Below, piece by piece: positions 1 to 8,890 of a stretch of DNA of 22,221 nucleotides. Positions within the stretch are counted from its first letter, which is position 1. Every line of letters starts with the position of its first letter. This DNA is from Gnetum montanum. Lineage: Eukaryota > Streptophyta > Gnetopsida > Gnetales > Gnetaceae. The notes beneath the pieces are model-generated. The model saw only the letters and a list, made by a program, of their open reading frames with translations. It made no database searches and was not told the origin of the DNA. Position numbers and translations under genes: made by a program. The stretch is taken from contig MNCI01030786.1 in assembly GCA_015680685.1 (NCBI GenBank), forward strand, positions 1 through 22,221. Reading direction: 5' to 3'.

Positions 1-152
1 ATATAGTTATAACTTGAAATGCATAATAGCAAACAGAGAATAACCGAGATAACAATACTGCTTATCTCTCTATGTGATAGATGATGCCTAGAGGGTTATG
101 GAACCACATATGAGCATGATAGCCCACTATCAAGGTATTGTTAAAGTTATAC

Positions 153-555
153 TATCCAAATATTTGAGATAATTTATGAGGGCCCATAGTAGTCAGGTCA
201 TCACATGTTTTTTGTTCTGCAAAAGCATCAAGTTTATCCATGATGAAATTCATAATTAAATTGGAGGATCTAGGTAGGATTGCCTCCACAATTGTTGTTG
301 TTGCCTCAAACTTCAAGTGTGACCAAACTATGATAGTATAGTTTTGGAGTAGGTAGGCTAGGAAGCTTGAGGTCCCCATCCTAAGCCATACCCCATGCTG
401 ATCCCACTCCATGTCAAGGTTTGGGGTCTTAGGTGTGGACATGTTGATGCAACATAATAACCCCACCGTCTCTATCTCTACTAGGATAGATTTCAAGAAG
501 ATGCTAAAATATTCAACAACAGTGGTTATAAACATAGAAACTTCAAAGCAAATCC
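153..555 (-). pseudogene. Exon of unrecognised minus-strand gene, unit 1 copy
   Basis: Read on the minus strand from 555 to 153, this is an open exon of about 134 codons. A T-rich tract and a TTGTAG acceptor precede it, and a possible GTATAA donor follows at 152. The protein begins with a hydrophobic stretch (VEYFSIFLKSILVEIETVGLLCC), then a soluble part with NLDMEWDQHGVWLR and NLIMNFIMDKLDAFAE. I do not recognise the family. The downstream exons that should lie to the left are outside the window. All three array copies keep this exon free of stops, unlike most of the unit, but the next exon carries a stop in both copies seen. Confidence 0.5.
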
Positions 556-781
556 CTACAACCATTAAACTTAAAAAAACACTTAGATAACATTTGAAAC
601 ACTTTACATAAAATTATGGTTTAAAACTAAAACTATAACAATAACAACCAAAAACATGAAAATGACAATTTAGGACTAAAAACATGAAAAACGAATTGGA
701 GCACCTAAATGGAAAGGTGAAGTGGAGAAAAGAGGAAGAACAAAAATAACACGAGAAAAACAAAGACAGAGAATAGAAGAT

Positions 782-809
782 AGGAGAATAGAGAGGAGAG
801 GAGAGAAGG
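782..809. repeat. GA-rich microsatellite, unit 1 (short allele)
   Basis: A run of GGAGA/GAGAG motifs. Units 2 and 3 carry two more 5-bp GGAGA repeats, as expected from replication slippage. Confidence 0.8.
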
Positions 810-1387
810 AAATTTCATGTTATTGATGAGGCTCGAGGCCGAGCAGCAGCATTATCGCCAGCTCCTCCTCCTCCTCCTTACTATCACAGCCTGTCCTACT
901 GCCATATCCACTGGTATTGGCTCATCCATCTACACTTAACAATTCTTCTTTTTCCCTCCCTTCCTTTTCCATTCCGAACTTCACAATTTTGAATGTGATC
1001 AAATCTATTCATGTGTAGGATTTGATTCATCATATGCTTTGCTGCAACCCACCAGTATTTCGAGTGATTTTCTGGGCCCGAGTTCATCCACTGTCATCGT
1101 GTTCTTGGAACAAAGAAGGCAATGATGGAGATCCTGTGTGAATGTTGGGCCATTGCCTTTCCACCCTTGTGGTGTTACCATTGGATTTATTCTCCGTAGA
1201 TGCCAGAATTAGGCTAGTATGTACGGTCGGACCAGTGTTTTTGCTATAGTTGGAGATTGGGTATTTTCGGTGCTTTTTTAGTTTGATGCTTCCTCCTATG
1301 CCTTGGTTGTCTATCTTTCTTTCTTTCATCTATTCTGGGTGTGTGTGTCTATTTTTTTCCCCTTTCATTTATCGGCAGGTTTTAAAT

Positions 1388-1388
1388 N
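1388..1388. other. Single ambiguous base (N)
   Basis: The only N in the window. It sits where units 2 and 3 carry a longer T-rich stretch, so local indel or base-calling uncertainty is likely. Confidence 0.95.
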
Positions 1389-1482
1389 GTTCGGTGCAGT
1401 TGTTCCAGATTTGTCGAGATTGCGTGAATCCAGATAAATTTTTGGTATTGAATGCTCTCCTGATCATTGCTAAAGAATAAGA

Positions 1483-1656
1483 GAAAGTTAGGAAGTGGGA
1501 ACGGACAGAGATTTTGCCATTCCACGGTAACATGAAGAGCGAAATCCAAGAAGAGGGAGCAGACCGAGATTTTGCCATTCCACAGTAATAAGAAGAGCGA
1601 AAGGTAGGAAGCGGGAACAGACCAAGCTTTTTCCATTCCACGGTAACAAGAGGAGC
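1483..1656 (+). repeat. 58-bp minisatellite, 3 copies, unit 1
   Basis: Three back-to-back 58-bp repeats (1483-1540, 1541-1598, 1599-1656). Each contains a GGAAG-type purine block, then TTTTGCCATTCCACGGTAA or a near variant, and ends in GAGC. The length is not a multiple of three, so the long antisense reading frame across it cycles through frames and is not a protein repeat. It lies just upstream of the B3 pseudogene start, probably in its leader. Confidence 0.9.
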
Positions 1657-1776
1657 TTCTATTCTTTCATTTCTTCTTCTTCTCCTTCTTTTGTTTTTTG
1701 GTGTGCAGGTATTGTGTGTTTTCTTTTTCTGGCATGTTTTTCTTCTTTTCTCATTTTGTGTATGGGTTTGACAAAA

Positions 1777-2120
1777 ATGATGAGTTTTGAGGTAAAAAAG
1801 GAGAAGGATGTTGAGGAAGCCAATTGGATGCAGCAGTAGCAACAACATCAGCATTATGAAAATTAATTCAAAATGAAGCAAGTTTTTGATTTCCAACTTC
1901 CTTTTTGTTGCTACTGTTCTTCTTGATTGGGTGACAATCAGCATTATGAAAATTACGGCAAAAGGGAACAAGTTTTTGATTCCCAACTTCTGTCTTGCTG
2001 GTACTTTTCTTTATTAGGTGACAACAATTAGTATAGTATGTTTGAAGGAGTGCCATCCCACTTTGCCAGAATGAACTCAACCTCAAGTGTCTAATCCTTC
2101 GTATGCACCTGTAGCTGCAG
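1777..2120 (+). pseudogene. B3 pseudogene exon 1, unit 1
   Basis: Starts at the first of two ATGs (MMSFEVKKEKDVEE), then a Gln/His run, and ends at a GTAATT donor after CCTGTAGCTGCAG. Stops: TAG 1837-1839 in the Gln run (CAG in units 2 and 3), TAA 1864-1866 (shared by all units), TGA 1924-1926 and TAG 2029-2031. Relative to units 2 and 3, 26 bp is missing after the codons for MFEGVPS, shifting the frame before the conserved PSYAPVA end. Confidence 0.75.
1849..2028 (+). repeat. 90-bp tandem duplication inside exon 1, unit 1
   Basis: Copies at 1849-1938 and 1939-2028, 30 codons each. Both begin CAGCATTATGAAAATTA and end TTGGGTGACAAT or TTAGGTGACAACAAT. The first copy has TAA where the second has TAC (Tyr). 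It is present in all three units, so it is older than the array. Confidence 0.85.
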
Positions 2121-3043
2121 GTAATTCGTTTTTTTCTTCCCCAAAATTACTCTGTTTTTATTGGTTTCTTCTGAAGCATAACGTATTCTTAGTTTCTTTA
2201 AATATTCAACTTTCAACGTGTATTAAAAGTGGGTTCGTGCTGATTGAAAGGATTTGAGTTTTTGTTTTTCCCTCAAATTTTGATTTTGATTGCTGAAGGA
2301 TACAGTCTGCTACTTTACTTAGTGAGACGATCTTGAGTATTTTTGTCTGTCTATTTTATCCATGGTTTCGAGTGAAAATGGTGCATGTTTTGTCTTGTTG
2401 TTGGTTATTTGAATTTTTTTAAGGCAATGACAAAGGTCCAAGGCACAACGAAGGTGTACTCTAGGGAATGTGACGTGGGTATTAGGGCTTATTCTCATGG
2501 TGGACTTTCCAATAAAACAAACAAAACTTGTTTGTATCTGTCCGGAGGCACCCATCCCAATCCAAGAGAATCTCTCGTGATAGAGATAGAACAAACCAAA
2601 TCCAGTTAATCATAAAACAATTGTTAAAAAATTAGCTTCCATGTATTTCCAAATATAGCCTCCCAATTACAAATTTGTTTTTACCTGAAGAACTGTTTTT
2701 TCTTAGGATTTTATAATATCCCAAAATATTTTGGAAGCTTTCTCTATTTTTGCATGAGATATTTATTAAAGTCTTCCTAGTACACAGGAAGTTTTCCTTA
2801 CCATGAGAGTGTCAATGTTTTGATAAATAAAGATTAATACTGTTGCGGTAGCATTCGGTAAACACTTAAATTAGTTTGCCATCGAAGTATAGAATTGTGC
2901 TTGCCAAAAAAATTTTAGAAAGGAAATTTTCTTTAAAAATTTTTGTGATTCCATCAATATTTTTCAGAATAAGTAAAAAGCTTGGTCTGCTTATTTTCCC
3001 ACTAAAATGTTATCGAATGCATCTGTTTATGTTTATGTTGCAG
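2121..3043 (+). other. Intron 1 of B3 pseudogene, unit 1
   Basis: GTAATT donor and TTATGTTGCAG acceptor; the phase-1 join gives a GGG codon and reads on into CRISHHSYMEIP. Inside lies a less AT-rich block (about 2421-2609) with a 74-codon open frame, found in all units. The rest is AT-rich with no recognised feature. Confidence 0.7.
2421..2609 (+). other. Conserved intronic block with short open frame, unit 1
   Basis: A forward frame reads KVQGTTKVYSRE, then DVGIRAYSHGGLSNKTNKT, then THPNPRESLVIEIEQTKS, to TAA. A polypyrimidine stretch and TTTTTTTAAG lie in front, which could act as an acceptor. The antisense strand is also open. I recognise no domain. It may be a skipped or alternative exon, an inserted fragment, or chance. 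Confidence 0.3.
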
Positions 3044-3603
3044 GGTGTCGAATAAGCCACCATAGCTACATGGAGATACCTTTTGTTGTGCCTGACCAAT
3101 GTCAATCTTTCTTGGATATCAACCTTCCTGATCAGAACAACAGTACCTGCGGTAGCAGAACCAGCATTAATTTGAACCCTAACTCTACATGGCGAGAATT
3201 TGAGACGGGTTTTGCTGCACATACATTGAAGGTTGATTACTTGGAACAGCCAGTAAAAACTGGTTATTCCTCATAATCCTCGCAAGTATCAGATGCAAAT
3301 AATTATTCCTTCACTTGGAATATGGGCTCCTTTGATTTATCTACCAGTCCCGGAAAATCTCCTGCTACGGATACTAGTTTGCTACCTGAAATCACCAACA
3401 CTGAAAATCCTGAAAACCCGAGATCAGAATCAGAGAATGATTCAGATACTGATGTCAAGGGCTTTCAGAAGAGAAAGCGGAACGACTCTAGACAAAGAAG
3501 GACAATCAACGAATTTTCATGTTTTACAAGGGATGGAAAACAGCAAAAACTACAGGATGCCTCAGCAAGCCCACTATATAATGAGTTAGATTCTAACAGT
3601 AAG
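3044..3603 (+). pseudogene. B3 pseudogene exon 2, unit 1
   Basis: Reads CRISHHSYMEIPFVVPDQCQ onward for about 186 codons. The composition is Ser/Asn/Thr-rich, with acidic ENDSDTDVKG just before basic KRKRNDSRQRR, a layout typical of the region before a B3 domain. TAA at 3274-3276 is private to unit 1: unit 2 has CAA. It ends AACAGTAAG with a GTATTT donor. Confidence 0.75.
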
Positions 3604-3811
3604 GTATTTAAATAATTGTGTATACCTGTCCTGATTAAATTTCTTCAATAGCTTTGGATTTTTATCTTACGTTTCGGTTTGACTTTTATAATACGGTTTT
3701 GGATAGTTTGACAGTATGTGCATAGGCAGCCATATATGCAGACATGTTTGTATATAATATTTATATAATTTATATTCATTTAAGTTAATACCTTTAACAA
3801 TTGTAATGTAG

Positions 3812-4167
3812 GTGGATAGCAATAAGAATTTAAACTTTTTATTGCAAAAGGAACAGAGGAATAGTGACGTAGGTCCTCTTGGAAGGATGATTCTACCGAA
3901 GGTAAAATTTTTTACCTCATTCAATTACCTTTTAAAAGTATTTTTTTTTGTTTTAAAATCTAATACTCAATTGTATAAATATATATTATTATTTATTTTT
4001 AGTTCATTTGTGATTCTAACATATAACAATGTACACTTCCTTAGAGAGAAGCTGGGGCAAATTTACCATCACTTACAACAAGGGAAGGGATCTACATTAA
4101 TGCCATTGGGGTTGAAGGTGAAGGGGAAACAGATGGTGTAATGGACCATGGAATAATGCCCGAGTAG
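3812..4167 (+). pseudogene. Half B3 domain (exon 3 and start of exon 4), unit 1
   Basis: Exon 3 (3812-3901, 30 codons) gives NLNFLLQKEQRNSDVGPLGR, then MILPK, the first strand and loop of a B3 domain. After an intron, exon 4 (from 4045) gives REAGANLPSLTTREGIYIN, the expected next part. Residues after IYIN (AIGVEGEGETDGVMD) are not B3: the conserved tract around WxxxYRxWPNNKSRMYxLENTG is absent. A TAG follows at 4165-4167. The product could not form a full DNA-binding fold. Confidence 0.85.
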
Positions 4168-4314
4168 GATGAGTTGTTTTCAAAGGACTTTGATCTAGCA
4201 ACATCCATGTTAGAGCTACTTCTAAATGATCTTCAATTTTCAGATAACTTGTTTGAATCCATTCCAAGTTTTGGAGATATGCCCCTTTTTGATGATTTCA
4301 ACCTAGATGTATGA
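4045..4314 (+). pseudogene. B3 pseudogene exon 4 with acidic tail, unit 1
   Basis: Acceptor CTTCCTTAG. After the in-frame TAG at 4165 the frame stays open for 48 more codons, giving DELFSKDFDLATSMLELLLN, then SIPSFGDMPLFDDFNLDV and TGA. The acidic and bulky hydrophobic pattern resembles a transcription activation tail. The TAG is shared with unit 2. Confidence 0.75.
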
Positions 4315-7017
4315 TTATGATATATGTATATCTATTGTACAAAAAGCAATTGAAACACATGTAATCTAGGTAACATCCATCAACTACATTATTTTAACGG
4401 TTGAATGGATGTACTTCAAAGCTTTAGTGGAATTGATGTCTTATTTGTATTTTGGTTGAAGATCATAGATTTTTGACCTCTACTTGCTATTTTAATTAAA
4501 GATAGAATGTATAAACAAAACTAATGGTATCTATATTTATTATTACAATGGGAAATTCATTTCGCTCATTTCGGTAGTAGTGTGTGAGTAATTCATTAAA
4601 ATAATCTTCATTAATAAAATAATGCTTATTAATAAATTATAATTTTAGGATACGTACTTTAATGTTAGAATAGTTATCAACCACCATAGGACATATTCTG
4701 ATTTCTACATATTCAACATGTTTTTCTTGCATTTGAGAAGGTTTACCAATATGATCTTTCAATTTCAAAGAATGCCATGTAGATGGTTCTCATAAAAAAT
4801 AAAATAACAAAGGTGGAGTGGAATGGGAGATATTTTATCTCATTCTTTATCATAGTAGGTAAGATTTATAGAAGATTCTTTAAGATTCTTTCAGCTTTTA
4901 AGAGATTTTTTTTTTTTTTTTGCTCTTTGCTACAACCTAACAAAGAGATAAAAAAGGTTTTGGAGTTCTATGTTTATGGTTGCCAAATATTTTTTAATAC
5001 TCTCTTACATTACTAGTCTAGATGCATTTTTGGTGTCAACTTTTACTTGGCTTATCATATATTTTTTTTAACGAAACCTAGAAACTTTGTCAAATATATT
5101 TAATTTTTGTTTGTTTTTATGAAACCAAGAATTCTCAAAATGAGTTATTAATTCCTTAATATTACCAAATGTGTACATCTATATATGTGAGAAGTACCAT
5201 TTTTATTTTTTTCTAAGCTTGACATTGAATTTAATTTTTAGTAAGTTGAAATATATTTATTATTTTCATTTAGAAAAAGTTATTAGATAAATCTAAACTT
5301 AACCATCCTAACTCGATCAAATTATTGGTAAATTATTTCTATTCTTATTCTTAGTTTCACTTTTTTAAAATAGATTTTAAAAGGAAGCATGCAAAATTTT
5401 AGGTATTAATAATTTATTATTTTGTCTATAGTTTGTATTTTATATTTTGAAACTAAAACTAAAACTATAGAAAAGTATAGGCTATGTGTTTTAATAACAT
5501 AATTAAAATATTACCAAGTGTTTTTATGACTTTTGAAAAAAAAAACTAAATTGGTAAGTAACACATTGTAAAAAATGTGTTGTTCATCTTTAATAGTATT
5601 TGGATCATATAATCAACATTTTTATTCATGAGGAATTTTCCATTATTTACCTAAACTCTTAGATAATGGGATGGCATTTGTGTTGTACTCATAAATAGCC
5701 ATGAAGAACACATTTTCTCAAATAAAATATGAAACATATTTGTGTTTTTAACTTGTATATTAGAATGCAATTATAGTATTAAAGAACGTAATGCAATAAT
5801 ATTTGTTTAACCTATAGTGAAATCTCAAATTTTTTCAAAATATGAAAAATAAGAAGGATATTTTAAATATGGTATTTAAAAATTCTCTTTCTCACATGAA
5901 CAATGATATGAAAAAGAATAATTGAAAGAGATACATAATAGATCCTTTAAAATCACCTCTTATAGAATTTACAAAGAAAGATAGTCATTTGAAAAATCAT
6001 AGATGGTTAATAGAAAATAGTAAATGTTGTGTCTTTTTTTTTTTTTTTTTTTTTTTCTATTAGTAGATACTTCCTTATTAGGGAGCTAACATTTTTACTA
6101 GGTCATATTTGAAATTATGAAATTATAATTGAAATTTTTAGTTACGTCAACCAAGATCCCTAAGATCTATTGGACTATTTTTAAAATTCCTTCTATAGAT
6201 TTTTTTAATATATTAATGTGTAATACAATAAGTATTAGTTTGCTTTGTAATTTAGTGACCAAAGCCATGTAGTGTTCTTGTCACTACCTAATGAATGAAG
6301 ACAAAAAATTATTTTCCTTAAATTTATGAATTGATGGACATATGTACATGATTTTGGTCTCAATTCATCTTTTTTTTTCAATTTTTTATTCATTTTTATT
6401 ATGGGGGAATAACTTTTCATTAAGTCAGAGTATGGTCCCAACTATATTCTATACATAGAAATACCATACCATGTTATAAATGATTGAAAATTAGCAAATA
6501 AAGTTGATACCTAAATCTACTTCAATATCACCCATTATCTCTTCACATCTCTCTTTCTATTCTTCCATTTTGACATTTATAAAATCATCAACTTTACCAA
6601 TATTTTTAATTATCATTATCAGTACTTAATTCAATAATATATTCAAGCATTCACTCAAACCATAACATTAATAATGAATACGAGAATCAACCTACATCAT
6701 CTCATACTTTTTGATACTTCAAAATTTCTCAAACAAAGAAGACCAAGAGTCACCTTGGTAAGACTATAATTTCATCATTTATTTCAGCAAAAATTCTAGT
6801 ACATCAATCTATACCATTAGAAATATCATTCAAAGTTGCATCAAAGAAATTTCAAAGTGCCCTATCATTTTTAATGAAACATGAGACTTTGTTCTATGGA
6901 GAAACATGATGAAAGGCCTTCTTGAGTTCAATGAAATTTAAGAACTAAATCAAATGCAAGTCCTTCATTCCTATCACTACAAAAAATGATGGAAAATAAG
7001 ATAATCCTTCTAGGATA
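4315..7017. other. AT-rich spacer, no gene supported, unit 1
   Basis: Very AT-rich, with homopolymer T tracts at 4906-4921 (16 T) and 6034-6056 (23 T). Short open frames on either strand are low-complexity and not kept intact between units in a way that suggests coding. The first 100 bases probably hold the 3' end of the B3 pseudogene transcript, but no definite poly(A) signal is claimed. Confidence 0.6.
6034..6056. repeat. Poly(T) tract, 23 bases
   Basis: An uninterrupted T run in unit 1. Unit 2 has a mixed T/C/G stretch at the same place, so the run is either expanded or eroded in one copy. Confidence 0.85.
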
Positions 7018-8278
7018 AAAATGTTAGATCATGAGAAAAGAAAGAAGAAAGAATCTCTAGCAAAGATAATCATCATATTTAACATTTCAAAAATCATAAT
7101 AAGAAGATTATGTTTCTTAGAGATAGCTAAAAATTATTGAAAATATTTTGTTCAAACTACCATGACAATCCCAAAAATCAACATACTAAAGAATTATTCA
7201 AAAGAATCCAATTTGATAAACTTGAAGTCAAAAAAAGGAGAAAACATTAAAAACTTCTTTGAAAGAATATATGGATATCTAAAACACATGAGTGAATATA
7301 GATGTTACTTCACTAAATATCAAATAGTCCAAAAGGTGGTTGCTTCTTTGTATGATTAGACATATCAAAATATTATAATGAATTTTCTTCAAAATAAGGA
7401 ATTCAAATAGTTTATAGTAGATGATTTGGTCTCTCAAATCAGTTTCTTGGAAAGCTCATGAACTTATAACAATAATGATGAACATGTTTTCACAACTAGT
7501 AGAGGAAAGGGTAGATCTTATAGAGAAAGAGGAAGAAAAGGCATGACAAACCCTAATGATCAAAATTCACTAAATTATTCAAACACATTAGAAAATCAAT
7601 ACAAAAACATCAAAGGTAGAGGATTTTAGGAGGAAGATGTAATAATCATAATCAAATTAACCAAATCATTTCTCTATCCCATATTGTAGGTTCTAAAAAT
7701 AAAAAGAATCTTAATAGAATCATGTTGGGTAAGAATTAGATTTGAAACTTTTTAGCTTCAAAATAACAAACAAGAGGAGGCACCAACATTAGCATTCACT
7801 CAAGAAGAAAATCAAGTTAATTACAAAGCCTTTAATTTTATTACCAAAGTTAAATAAGAATCATGGATAGTAGAGACTGGATGCTCAAACCATATGGCTC
7901 CTCACATATCTTATGAATTATAAACCCAACAAAATTGGTAATATTAAAATTGATGATGACAACTTCATAGAAATAGAAGGGATAGGGGATTATATTATAA
8001 GACATCTTAATAACAAAGTCGTTGCTATTATAGAAGTATTCTATGTACTAAATCTCTCAAATTCCTTACTTTTAGTAGGATAAATGGTTAGCAAAAGAAT
8101 TAATATAAATTTTAAAAATGATTTGTGTGTTACAAAAAAACCAAATGGAGATGAGATCATGAGAATCAAAGCCTCCAATAATAATATTTATAGTCAAGAT
8201 TGCAATTATTTTGACCTAAAAGAAAATCCTATTGACATCATACGTTATCATCAAGAATACAAGAAACTTGTTTTTTAA
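7018..8278 (+). mobile_element. Decayed Ty1/copia retrotransposon fragment (gag-protease), unit 1
   Basis: An open piece at 7162-7359 reads NLINLKSKKGENIKNFFERI, then MSEYRCYFTKYQIVQKVVAS, matching the copia gag (UBN2-type) pattern of leucine-spaced repeats before QKVLxSL. A basic RGKGRSYRERGRKG tract follows. At 7864-7896 comes WIVETGCSNHM, the copia protease motif W-x-x-D-[ST]-G-C-S-N-H-M with Glu in place of the catalytic Asp. The end (8084-8278) resembles the gag-pre-integrase start. Many stops break the frame. No LTRs, primer-binding site, integrase core or reverse transcriptase are seen. Confidence 0.75.
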
Positions 8279-8283
8279 TTTAC

Positions 8284-8760
8284 TAATGAGTGGCGAGGTA
8301 CCCCTACACTCAACCATACGAAATACGAGCATTCATGCATGATCCGGTCAAACTCCGTGGATAGGCTAGTTGTCGTATCTAGATAGTTACACGTTGATCG
8401 TAGTTCACTGTCTTCCTGCATGGACTAGTATTTACTTTGTCACATATTGCTTAGTCCAGAGTGAGGCATATGATGTGATCCTAAACTAGTGCTACTCCTA
8501 GAGACAATGGAAAATAATCTTGATTAAACTAATGAGCAATAGGAAATGAAGTCTAAGCTAGCCTAAGTGCGATGAGCATCCGTTCCTTAATCATCCATAC
8601 ACATCTTGGACCTTGTGCATGACTACTACGGGGATTACCAAGCGTAGATCCTAGGTACGCTATTGGGTTACCATGCAGTCCCACTTAAATGCTCGTGATT
8701 AAGTCGTACTCATTCCGCAGTTAACAACAAGAATAGTAAATGATGGTAAAGAAATATTAA
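8284..8760. other. Less AT-rich block of unknown origin, unit 1
   Basis: Composition changes sharply right after the copia remnant: CG and mixed-base words (GGCGAGGTACCCCTACAC, GATCCGGTCAAACTCCGTGG) replace A/T-rich text. No long open frame is seen. It could be the LTR or leader of another element, or old host sequence into which the copia piece inserted. Confidence 0.4.
8334..8341. promoter_or_regulatory. RY-type motif CATGCATG, unit 1
   Basis: A perfect palindromic RY element, the motif bound by AFL B3 proteins in seed gene promoters. It lies about 3 kb upstream of the unit 2 B3 pseudogene start. One 8-mer can easily be chance; no function is claimed. Confidence 0.2.
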
Positions 8761-8890
8761 CTAAGAAAACAATAAATAGTAATAAAAATTAAATAATTAA
8801 AACTAAGTGAATGCTGCAATGATGAAGTAATCTCGATCTTTATTGTCGATCATGTGTGTGTCCAAGTACATCACACTCGAATAAAGGTTT

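Larger units (their letters stand above)
556..1482 (+). other. 5' flank of B3 pseudogene, unit 1
   Basis: No gene is supported here. It holds a purine-rich stretch with a GA microsatellite (782-809), then a serine/leucine-codon-like CTCCTCCTC run and pyrimidine-rich tracts. The single ambiguous base of the window is at 1388, where units 2 and 3 have about ten extra bases. I see no convincing TATA box or transcription start. Confidence 0.5.
1777..4314 (+). pseudogene. AFL-type B3 transcription factor pseudogene, unit 1
   Basis: Four exons can be joined with consistent phases: 1777-2120 (phase 1 end), 3044-3603 (phase 0), 3812-3901 (phase 0) and 4045-4314. Exon 1 has an acidic start and a Gln run. 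Exon 2 ends with an acidic patch and a basic patch (KRKRNDSRQRR). Exon 3 holds the B3 start, LLQKEQRNSDVGPLGRMILP, as in ABI3/FUS3/LEC2 proteins, which bind RY DNA motifs and drive seed maturation. Exon 4 continues REAGANLPSL, then leaves the B3 fold and ends in an acidic tail. Broken by stops at 1837, 1864, 1924, 2029, 3274 and 4165 and by a 26-bp deletion after 2050. Whether it is closer to FUS3 or LEC2 cannot be told from this piece. Confidence 0.85.

Noticed and set aside
1369-1986. Long minus-strand open frame of 205 codons (191 codons at 10864-11439 and 20409-20984)
   Set aside because: It reads the antisense of the pyrimidine-rich leader and the 58-bp minisatellite. The repeat is not a multiple of three, so the same DNA is read in changing frames, and the product has an artificial Lys/Arg run. 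It overlaps exon 1 of the B3 pseudogene on the other strand.
4783-5016. Forward open frame of 77 codons (105 codons at 14329-14646)
   Set aside because: Phe/Ile/Lys-rich translation of AT-rich spacer. Its length changes with the T tract and with the swapped 21-bp patch, and it shows no protein-like features.
6235-6441. Minus-strand open frame of 68 codons, repeated at 15779-15985
   Set aside because: Open in both units but short, Lys/Leu-rich and in AT-rich spacer. The units are too similar for its survival to be evidence of coding.
6841-8278. Full-length copia element
   Set aside because: No long terminal repeats, target-site duplication, primer-binding site or reverse transcriptase motif could be found around the gag-protease fragment.
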